The notes beneath the pieces were generated by a model. That model ran no database searches, was not told where the DNA came from, and was given only the letters and a program-made list of their open reading frames with translations. Made by a program: the position numbers and the translations under genes. A stretch of DNA of 51,580 bases from an uncultured Haemophilus sp. (GTDB lineage Bacteria > Pseudomonadota > Gammaproteobacteria > Enterobacterales > Pasteurellaceae). This document shows, piece after piece, positions 41,241 to 47,801 of this stretch. Within the stretch, counting starts at the first letter, position 1. Each line of letters begins with the position of its first letter. The stretch is from positions 1 through 51,580 of the forward strand of contig NZ_CAJLNI010000003.1 of the NCBI RefSeq assembly GCF_905207935.1. The letters are read 5' to 3'.

Positions 41241-42635
41241 AGGAACTCCTTCTTCGATAAAACCTTTTCTAAAACGCCGCTCTAATACGGCTTTCATCAT
41301 TGCCACGCGCAGACCGTTCACGTCGCCGTCGGCACGGATTCGGGTAATCAGTTGCGACAGCAAACTCAAGGGGTACGGCGTACCGCAAATCACGGCGCGG
41401 GTCATTTCACCTGCCAATACGGGCGAGATGTTTTCGCTTTTGCCCAATACGGCAGTTTGCAATAAGAGTCGCCAAATAGACGGCGGCGTTTTCCATGCAC
41501 AAGGCTCAAGGGCTAAATCTTGCCAATGCTGTGCCAAATTTTCCGCCAACTGTCCAAACGTTGTGTCCAGCCAAAAGCGAACAGAAATCCGCGCGGCATT
41601 AGGGGCAAGCCCTAAGATATAAAAACGGGTATTGGGAGAGAGTTCGGGTGCAATTTCTTGCAGCGGACGACCTTTGCCGATCTGTTCCAATACGTTGAAA
41701 ACTTTGGCGCTTTCTTGTTCGTCATCCGGCGGCGTGAACACTTGCGCGAAGAAGCCTTCGGCAGCCTGCGCCATGGCGCTATCATCCGCTTCCGCCCAAA
41801 AGACCGTGCTGGTGTCGCCAATCGTCAGGCAGTGATTATTTTCGCGGCGCAACAGATAGTTCAGCGCGGTGGTGTAGGCAAAGGCGGATTGTTCGGAAAC
41901 AGGCGCATTTGCGCCTTGCTCTTTACCAAAAGAGGCAAAGGCTTCTTTGTTGAACGAGATAATCGAACCGCCGGAACTTTGCCCGCCAAACACGCCTTTA
42001 ATCGCCGGATGCAGCCGCGCAATCGGGGCAGTATCGCCGCTAATCAGGCACAAGCCTTCGAGTGCTTCGTCGCTTTTCAGGCAGCCTGCCCACAAAGTTT
42101 GCGCGGCTTCGCGTTTATGGATAAGTGCGGTCGGTTTTTCAAGAGAAAATGCGATGTTGGCATCGAGCATTTCGGCAGGCAGATTTTTAGTAGCGAAATG
42201 TGCAGGCTGCCAGTTTTGCAGAAAACGGCACAAGGCTTGCAAGCCTTCGTCTTCGCTGTTTTGCAGTAAATCGAGATGGTATTGCTTGAAGGCGTCAAAG
42301 GTTTTTTCAGACGACGTAAACGATTTTTCTTTGGCTTCGGCTTTGTTTTTATTGGCTTCCACGCCAAGCGCGTAGGCGGTTTTATCCCACAAAAAATTCG
42401 GCTTGATACCTGACGTGCGTTTTTCAGGGCGCGGCACGCTCATCAGCTTCGGCTGCGGCTTTTTATCGGCAGTCAGATTCGGTACAACGGTTTTCAGACG
42501 ACCTTCTTTATCCAACACCAAAATCCAGCCGATTTTTTCCTCGCTAAAGCCATAAGGCGGCACTTTCGGGTTGCCCATTTCATCGGTTTTTGCTGCCAAA
42601 CGGCGGTAATAGCGGGCAAGGGATGCAAGAATCAT
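40857..42635 (-). CDS. cas8c: Cascade large subunit Cas8c (Csd1), type I-C
   Basis: Cas8c is the large subunit of the I-C effector and recognises the PAM. The 592 residues start MILASLARYYRRLAAKTDEMGNPKVPPYGFSEEKIGWILVLDKEGRL and contain Csd1 blocks such as FCRFLQNW-type LCRFLQNWQPAHF, ISFNKEAFASFGKEQGANAPVSEQSAFAYTTALNYLL and FYILGLAPNAARISVRFW. Length is normal and the frame is intact. Its start overlaps the end of cas5. An internal, well-spaced ribosome-binding site marks the separate small subunit (41240). Several Neisseria-type uptake sequences and one Haemophilus one lie within it. Confidence 0.95.
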   Translation of the reverse strand: MILASLARYYRRLAAKTDEMGNPKVPPYGFSEEKIGWILVLDKEGRLKTVVPNLTADKKPQPKLMSVPRPEKRTSGIKPNFLWDKTAYALGVEANKNKAEAKEKSFTSSEKTFDAFKQYHLDLLQNSEDEGLQALCRFLQNWQPAHFATKNLPAEMLDANIAFSLEKPTALIHKREAAQTLWAGCLKSDEALEGLCLISGDTAPIARLHPAIKGVFGGQSSGGSIISFNKEAFASFGKEQGANAPVSEQSAFAYTTALNYLLRRENNHCLTIGDTSTVFWAEADDSAMAQAAEGFFAQVFTPPDDEQESAKVFNVLEQIGKGRPLQEIAPELSPNTRFYILGLAPNAARISVRFWLDTTFGQLAENLAQHWQDLALEPCAWKTPPSIWRLLLQTAVLGKSENISPVLAGEMTRAVICGTPYPLSLLSQLITRIRADGDVNGLRVAMMKAVLERRFRKGFIEEGVPMSLNNESPNRAYLLGRLFAVLERIQYQALGELNAGIADRYYGSASAVPFSVFPRLLSGAKHHLSRLRKDKAGMAVNLDKDLGEIIAKLPETFPRHLSIDEQGRFAIGYYHQKQSYFAKKETAETIEN

Positions 42636-43164
42636 GCTTTCACCTCCTCGGCGTAAAATGGCGGCACATCAATCACGCCCTCTTTCATTTGTGCGCGAAA
42701 AAAATGCGGTGTGTTGCCGTGGTCAAAATCAATATCGTGCAGCATCCAGCCTAAATCGCGGTTTGCCTCGCTTTCCAATAACGCTGACGACGGCAGTGGA
42801 TCGCCTTCGTCAATCAACGCAAAATCGGCAGGAAATTCACGCACGCCCAAACAAGGCTGCTGGAAACATTGCCCCTTTTTCGCACGGCGTTTGAACATCT
42901 CAATATGCTTGGTAACGGTCTCATCCGCGCCCGCTTTTGCCGTCAGCACCGCATGGGCTTCAATCACATAAGCCACGTCTTTAAGCACCGTCGCCGCGCG
43001 CTGCTGGCGATCGTCTTCAATCAGCGTATATAAATCGGCAACGCTCTTGCGCTTCATCGCGCCGCCGACGGCGTGATGACATCATAAGACACCCGCTCCA
43101 CCTTCATCTCCGGACGGGTAAAACAGGCATAATCGCCCCAAACGTGTAGGCGGATTTGGTTCAT
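42632..43164 (-). pseudogene. cas5c: cas5c with internal deletion and frameshift
   Basis: In type I-C, Cas5 (Cas5d/Csd5) both processes pre-crRNA and caps the 5' handle. ATG 43164, after AAAAGGAGA, opens with MNQIRLHVWGDYACFTRP and continues through SYDVITPSAAR, the normal N-terminus, but stops after 36 codons at 43054. The remaining C-terminal part (MKRKSVADLYTLIEDDRQQR to the end) runs in another frame from ATG 43057 for 141 codons. Together they give about 177 residues against roughly 220-230 usual, so some 45-50 residues following SAAR are missing, including the region of the family's proposed catalytic tyrosine. The TGA and second ATG overlap (ATGA), so coupled translation of the two pieces is possible, but a working Cas5 is unlikely. 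Confidence 0.8.
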
Positions 43165-43190
43165 TTGGTTCTCCTTTTGGTTGCTATCGA

Positions 43191-43217
43191 CAGTTATTCG
43201 AAAATTTCGAATAACTG
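43191..43217. repeat. 27-base near-perfect palindrome between cas5 and the SLATT gene
   Basis: CAGTTATTCGAAA (43191-43203) and its exact complement TTTCGAATAACTG (43205-43217) flank a single A. It lies between the cas5 start and the SLATT stop, next to a Neisseria uptake core at 43248-43257. There is no T-run, so it is not an obvious terminator. It could be an operator, a processing hairpin or the junction of an insertion. Confidence 0.8.
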
Positions 43218-43260
43218 AATTTTCTTTGCTTGGTTGGGAGGTGCGGCTTCAGACGACGTT

Positions 43261-43854
43261 TTATGGATTTTCATGTTCGTCTTCTGCTGATTTCCGTTTC
43301 AATTCTTTTGGAAGAAATTTATCTATTTCATCATCAGAAAAAGTCATATCTTCCTTATTTTTAAGAGCATCTTGCGCCTTTTGATAAGCCTCAAAATTCG
43401 TACTTGGAGCTCCTGAATAAATACTATGCAAATCTTCTAATAATTTATCTCTTTGCGAACAAATTTCATCGACTGACAACTGCTTCATACGAAGAGCGGT
43501 TAAAAGTGTCAGATATTTTTCACGAATAAGCCAAATTTCTGCGGCTACCTGACGATGTTTTTGTGCAATTGTTCCCAAGTCATAATCTTTTGTATAAGAA
43601 TTAAGGACAAGTAGAATAGTGGATATTATTGCTACAATAACTTCGGCAATTTTTTTATATTCAGGGCAAAATTCAAAAAGCATAGTAATTACTCCACCAG
43701 CAATAATTGCTGAAAGAATAATCTGCCCCCATTTTATACAAGAATTTTGTTTGATTAGATCATCAGCATGCTTTTCATGTGTTTTATGAGTATAAACCAC
43801 TCGTCCATAGCATTCTCGTAACTGCCCTTCTAGAATTTTTTCTTCATTAGTCAT
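43261..43854 (-). CDS. SLATT-domain two-TM protein, probable CBASS effector
   Basis: This is a 197-residue protein with two transmembrane helices (about residues 42-62 and 68-87: IILSAIIAGGVITMLFEF and IAEVIVAIISTILLVLNSY) followed by a helical cytoplasmic region with KHRQVAAEIWLIREKYLTLL. That is the layout of the SLATT family, predicted pore-forming effectors paired with nucleotide-second-messenger enzymes. ATG 43854 overlaps the end of the nucleotidyltransferase gene; a GTG at 43860 is also possible. Family assignment is by pattern. It should damage the inner membrane when triggered by the cyclic nucleotide from its partner; that is inference. It is AT-rich relative to the cas genes. Confidence 0.75.
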   Translation of the reverse strand: MTNEEKILEGQLRECYGRVVYTHKTHEKHADDLIKQNSCIKWGQIILSAIIAGGVITMLFEFCPEYKKIAEVIVAIISTILLVLNSYTKDYDLGTIAQKHRQVAAEIWLIREKYLTLLTALRMKQLSVDEICSQRDKLLEDLHSIYSGAPSTNFEAYQKAQDALKNKEDMTFSDDEIDKFLPKELKRKSAEDEHENP

Positions 43855-45169
43855 AATCACTTACATCCGTAACAATTGGAACATGGATTCTATCTTTAGC
43901 TACAACCACACCATTTTTAATGCAATAACATTCAACGATATGATCACCATAAAAATCTGTTTCTTCTTTTTTACACTCATATCCTCTATCTGGAACAATT
44001 TGTCCTCTAATACAATTTCTTTTTTTTGCTTCTTCACCTCGATTTAGAACCTTCCAATAAATTTCATATGGTTTATGTACTGAAATTTCTTTTATTTCAA
44101 ATAGTAGATCTTTTCTAGATTTCAATGGGATTCTTCTTTTTAAAATCTCTCTAAGGAAAAACTTACGGAAACCATTTTGTTTTACTTCACAGTCAATCTT
44201 TAGATATTCACGAATATCAATCGGAAATTTATCTTCAACAAATTCTTCCGTATTCTGCCAATTCTGAGAATAACTTGCAGAAAGAGACTCCATTGCCATT
44301 TCAGTTTTTTTAGCAGGAAACGGTCGTCCATAAATTTTTTTCCATTTATCATTTACACTGCTTTGATTTTCGGCATCAATAGCCTTCAAGCACAAGTCAT
44401 AGGCTTTTTTTGCTTTCTTCTGAAATTTTTTCTTTACCTTGACTCTTTGTTTGCTACCCAATGCAGCATATTCTGTTTGTTCTGGTAATTCAGACAAGTA
44501 TTTAAAAAAGTCTCTACTGAGCCAATCATAATAAGAAAAACTTTTATCATCATAATAATCTGTTGATTTCAAAAAATTATAAGCTAGCGTATCAATAAGT
44601 AGTCCTCCCATTGCTACACCATGTTTATTTTTCCAAGCTCGTGCCATTTTGCACAAACTCCGTAAATTCTGATTTTTATCTTTATCAGCAGAAGAAATTT
44701 CATCTATTTCTTCTCGTGGTTTGGTAATTTTCCAACTTCCTCCATTTTTAGTATCAGGATATTTAAAACTTCCATCCTCCTGCTCAAAAACAGGCTGAAC
44801 CTCAATATAAAAGTTAGAAAAAGTTACAGTAACAACCAACCTATCAACACTAACATCCGTGCGTGAATAGCGGTTTAAAATAGCCTCTTTTGTATCAGAA
44901 AGTAGTTTGTATTGCCTATTTTGAGCATTGTTATAGGTATCCCAACTAGACTTGGGCATGATATACAACATATCTAAGTCAGAAATTCCATTAATACCTG
45001 TTTTCCGTCCAAACGATCCTACTTGTAAGGTATTCGCCGTTTCAGAATCTGAATCACGGAACTGTTTATTTAATGTTTTAGTTAATTCTGCATAACGATC
45101 ACTTATTGTCTGTTTATTAGAAATCGCCAGGTTATCGATAAATTCTTCAAACATCTGTGAAATACTCAT
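43847..45169 (-). CDS. SMODS-type CD-NTase (cGAS/DncV-like nucleotidyltransferase) with AGS-C sensor domain
   Basis: This is a 440-residue nucleotidyltransferase of the type that makes cyclic oligonucleotides in CBASS. The catalytic core shows QVGSFGRKTGINGISDLDMLYI: GS at 51-52, Asp64 and Asp66, then the third acidic position as Glu123 in YIEVQPVF (often Asp in the family). The C-terminus (YEIYWKVLNRGEEAKKR, RGQIVPDRGY, HIVECYCIKNGVVVAKDRIHVPI) matches the AGS-C sensor domain that accompanies such enzymes. It lies 38 bases after cas3 and overlaps the SLATT gene, so the pair is embedded in the cas operon. It is AT-rich and has no uptake motifs, unlike the cas genes around it. Confidence 0.85.
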   Translation of the reverse strand: MSISQMFEEFIDNLAISNKQTISDRYAELTKTLNKQFRDSDSETANTLQVGSFGRKTGINGISDLDMLYIMPKSSWDTYNNAQNRQYKLLSDTKEAILNRYSRTDVSVDRLVVTVTFSNFYIEVQPVFEQEDGSFKYPDTKNGGSWKITKPREEIDEISSADKDKNQNLRSLCKMARAWKNKHGVAMGGLLIDTLAYNFLKSTDYYDDKSFSYYDWLSRDFFKYLSELPEQTEYAALGSKQRVKVKKKFQKKAKKAYDLCLKAIDAENQSSVNDKWKKIYGRPFPAKKTEMAMESLSASYSQNWQNTEEFVEDKFPIDIREYLKIDCEVKQNGFRKFFLREILKRRIPLKSRKDLLFEIKEISVHKPYEIYWKVLNRGEEAKKRNCIRGQIVPDRGYECKKEETDFYGDHIVECYCIKNGVVVAKDRIHVPIVTDVSDYD

Positions 45170-45207
45170 TTTGTTTCCTTTATGGTTAATATAATTTTAT
45201 TAATATC

Positions 45208-47502
45208 TCAAAATACTGAATTTTCAGCTTTGATAAAAACGTTATCTTCCCAAGAAAGCCCCGCCACATCATCATACAAATCCAGCCCGATCAGCGTATA
45301 AAACTGTTTGCCGAAGTTTTTTTCGTTAATCGGTTCGATACGCCCTGCTTTATACAAGGCGGCGAGGGCTTTTTCGGGGATTTGGACGGTGTACGGTTGC
45401 AGTTTGCGTAAGAGCCCGCCGATGTGGTCGGCGTGGTGCAGGCTGCTGATGAGGTTTTCGGCCTCATTGTTGAACGGAATAATCAGCGGCTGCATATGGC
45501 TTTCAATCATGTGGAACTTGTCGGCGATGGTTTGGAATGGAAAATCGAGGCTTTGCCCTGTATCGTTGTGCATTTTCAGGATTTTTTTATTGTCCAGTTC
45601 ACTGCCTTTTAATTGATAAAGCTCAGCGAAGTAGGCGGCGACGGCTTGAGTGGATAAGAGGTCGTCTGAAAAGCTGTCGGCGGTCAGGCACATGACGGCA
45701 GCTTGGGTGGCAAGTTCGGGCGGGGCTTTCCATTGTTCTTCGGGCGCGAATATCCAGACAAAGCTGTTTTCAGACGGCCTTTTGCCTTCGCGGTTGCAGC
45801 GTCCGGCAGCTTGGGCAACGCTGTCTAAACCTGCTTCGGCACGCATCACCAGTGGAAAATCGACATCAACACCGGCTTCAATTAAGGAGGTGGCGATGAC
45901 GCGGCAAGGTTCCCCCTTTTTCAGACGACCTCGGATCTCATCAAGCTTTTGGCTGCGGTGTTTGGCGCACATTAAGGTGGTCAGGTGGAATGTGCCGTCA
46001 AGGTATTTGACTTGGTTGTACAGGCTGCGGGCGTGGCGGCGGTTATTGACGATGACGAGCATTTGCGGGTGTTCGCCAAGTTTGGCGAGCAGGTCGGCGT
46101 CGGTTTGTGTGCCGATGTGCTGTACGGTGGTGCGGCGCAGTTTGTCGAAAAGTGCGGTCGGTTTTGGGGCTATTTCGCGCACGTTTACAAAGCCGCGATA
46201 GAAGCCGTTTTCGGCTTGCACGGCCGGCTGGGTCGCGGTGCACATGACGACGCTGCAGCGGTAGTTTTGCGCCAATTCTTTGATGGCTTGCATGATGGGC
46301 AGCAAAAGATTAAGCGGCAGCATTTGCGCTTCGTCGAGGATGATGACGGAACCTGCGATGTTGTGCAGTTTGCGACAGCGCGAGGAGCGGTCGGCAAAGA
46401 GGGATTCGAAGAATTGCACGGCGGTGGTCACAACAATCGGTGCGTCCCAGTTTTCCGAGGCAAGGCGCAATTTGTCTTTGGTGGCCTCATTTTGCAGTTT
46501 GCCGTCGTCGAAGGTGCTGTGGTGTTCCAACACGGCTTGTTCGCCTAATTCGCCAAAAGCTTTGCGGAATTCGGCTGCATTTTGTTCGATGATGCTGGTG
46601 AACGGGATGACGTAAATGACGCGCCGCATTCCGTGCCGTTTGGCGTGTTCCAGCGCAAATGCCATGGAAGTGAAGGTTTTACCGCCGCCGGTCGGCACAG
46701 TGAGCGTAAACAGTCCTTGCTCTTGTGCCGCTTGTTCTACGGCATGATCGAGAATTTCGCTGCGCAGGCGGTTTAAGGCGGCATTGCGTTTTTCGGCTTC
46801 GGTTTGCTTTGGAGCTTGGGCGATACGTCGTCTGAAATCGTTGATGAATTGATTGAAATTGTGTTGTAAGGCGTTTAAATCGGGATAACCGCCGCGCTCG
46901 ACGGCTTTGTTTTCTAGCTTTAAATAAAAGCCTTCAGTGTCAAGATAATCGGCATCCACCAAGCAGGAATAGAGTATTCTAGTGAAAAAAGCGTAGGAGA
47001 AAAAAGGATGATGCGCGTCGGCTTTGAGTGGCGGTGTGGACAGATTTTTGGGGAGCTTGATTTCTTGTTGCCACAGGTTATCGAGGACAGGAATATCTGC
47101 GCCAAATTGTAACGCCAAACGCTGTTTCAATGTGCGGCGGTTATTACCTTCACCGCTCCCGTTGGCTAGCCCTGCATGATGCCCCGCAATGCAAAATGCC
47201 ATCAGCTTGCCGATAACATTGCCCCAACGTTCGATGGCAATTTTGGCTCCGGCAGTAGCATGATCGACAGATTTTGCTTCTCCTTTTAAACGCTTTTGAA
47301 AAGGTAAACTGTATTTCCCCAAATCATGTAACTGCCCTGTATAACGAGCAATCTCATCTGCTCCAAAAACTTGAGCAAATGCTGCCGCTAGATTTCCAAC
47401 ATTGGTTGCATGGTTTTGTAAGGTTTGCCAATGTTCGTAAGGCAAGAGATTACCGAGTTCGTCTTGCGCGGAATGGGCGTAGTAGGAAAGTTTTGCAAAC
47501 AT
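45208..47502 (-). CDS. cas3: CRISPR-associated nuclease/helicase Cas3 (type I-C)
   Basis: Cas3 degrades target DNA recruited by Cascade. The 764 residues contain an N-terminal HD nuclease (His31, LHDLGKYSLPF with His59-Asp60, His81, His108-His109 in GHHAGLANG) and a superfamily 2 helicase with Walker A VPTGGGKT (about 269-276), motif II DEAQ (390-393), MCTATQPA (motif III) and the C-terminal QAAGRCNREGK (motif VI). All are intact. It is the first gene of the operon. Four Neisseria-type uptake cores and one Haemophilus uptake signal are inside it. Confidence 0.96.
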   Translation of the reverse strand: MFAKLSYYAHSAQDELGNLLPYEHWQTLQNHATNVGNLAAAFAQVFGADEIARYTGQLHDLGKYSLPFQKRLKGEAKSVDHATAGAKIAIERWGNVIGKLMAFCIAGHHAGLANGSGEGNNRRTLKQRLALQFGADIPVLDNLWQQEIKLPKNLSTPPLKADAHHPFFSYAFFTRILYSCLVDADYLDTEGFYLKLENKAVERGGYPDLNALQHNFNQFINDFRRRIAQAPKQTEAEKRNAALNRLRSEILDHAVEQAAQEQGLFTLTVPTGGGKTFTSMAFALEHAKRHGMRRVIYVIPFTSIIEQNAAEFRKAFGELGEQAVLEHHSTFDDGKLQNEATKDKLRLASENWDAPIVVTTAVQFFESLFADRSSRCRKLHNIAGSVIILDEAQMLPLNLLLPIMQAIKELAQNYRCSVVMCTATQPAVQAENGFYRGFVNVREIAPKPTALFDKLRRTTVQHIGTQTDADLLAKLGEHPQMLVIVNNRRHARSLYNQVKYLDGTFHLTTLMCAKHRSQKLDEIRGRLKKGEPCRVIATSLIEAGVDVDFPLVMRAEAGLDSVAQAAGRCNREGKRPSENSFVWIFAPEEQWKAPPELATQAAVMCLTADSFSDDLLSTQAVAAYFAELYQLKGSELDNKKILKMHNDTGQSLDFPFQTIADKFHMIESHMQPLIIPFNNEAENLISSLHHADHIGGLLRKLQPYTVQIPEKALAALYKAGRIEPINEKNFGKQFYTLIGLDLYDDVAGLSWEDNVFIKAENSVF

Positions 47503-47545
47503 AATATAATCCCTTATATTTATGGTTACTTTAATTACTTTACTT

Positions 47546-47575
47546 AATTTACTCCTGATCTTATTTTTATGTCAA
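47546..47575 (-). promoter_or_regulatory. Candidate cas operon promoter
   Basis: On the minus strand a perfect TTGACA (47575-47570) is followed after 18 bases by TAAATT (47551-47546). Transcription would start around 47539, about 37 bases before the cas3 ATG, which has AAGGGA seven bases upstream. AAGTAA is repeated in the 5' UTR. Confidence 0.6.
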
Positions 47576-47671
47576 GAATGATTTATTTATATATTTTTCC
47601 ATAAATAATATGAAGTTAATTGATTTTAAAATGGAGTGCTCTATATGATTTTGGAGTGTATTTTTAGGGCA

Positions 47672-47702
47672 TAAAAAAGCCCTTTCAAAAAGGTGAAAGG
47701 GC
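47672..47702 (-). terminator. Terminator downstream of trhP
   Basis: GCCCTTTC (47679-47686) pairs with GAAAGGGC (47695-47702) and is followed on the minus strand by TTTTTT. It lies 100 bases past the trhP stop and upstream of the cas promoter, insulating the cas operon. The other bases in 47576-47801 are AT-rich; I see no gene there. Confidence 0.85.
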
Positions 47703-47801
47703 AAAATATTTGGAGTCATACTATGAGTTGTTGAATTAACAAATCAGGTATGAGATGTATTATAGTACATTCTTTAACAAATGCAACAATTTTTTAACAA
47801 A

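Larger units (their letters stand above)
39494..46836. repeat. Cluster of Neisseriaceae DNA-uptake sequences across the cas genes
   Basis: Cores GCCGTCTGAA or GTCGTCTGAA (either strand) occur at 39496-39505, 39662-39671, 40012-40021, 40243-40252, 42306-42315, 42493-42502, 43248-43257, 45661-45670, 45769-45778, 45920-45929 and 46827-46836. Full 12-mers AGGTCGTCTGAA or AGGCCGTCTGAA are present at 39494, 39662, 42493, 45659, 45769 and 45920. A further AGGCTGCCTGAA-type sequence is at 42076-42087. All lie in cas3, cas8c, cas7, cas4 or beside cas5. None lies in the MBL, SLATT or nucleotidyltransferase genes, nor did I notice any elsewhere in the window. Confidence 0.9.

Noticed and set aside
41658..42269. 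Long open frame (about 200 codons) on the plus strand opposite cas8c
   Set aside because: Antisense shadow of a GC-rich coding gene; no ribosome-binding site and no recognisable protein family.
45985..46548. Long plus-strand open frame opposite cas3
   Set aside because: Shadow of the cas3 helicase region; it arises from codon bias in GC-rich DNA.
45179..47530. Ten-base TTTATGGTTA near both ends of cas3 as possible insertion footprints
   Set aside because: Short, AT-rich and likely chance; no inverted repeats or mobile genes accompany it.
47503..47801. Possible small gene or RNA upstream of cas3
   Set aside because: Only a promoter, a terminator and AT-rich sequence are visible; no start with a ribosome-binding site.
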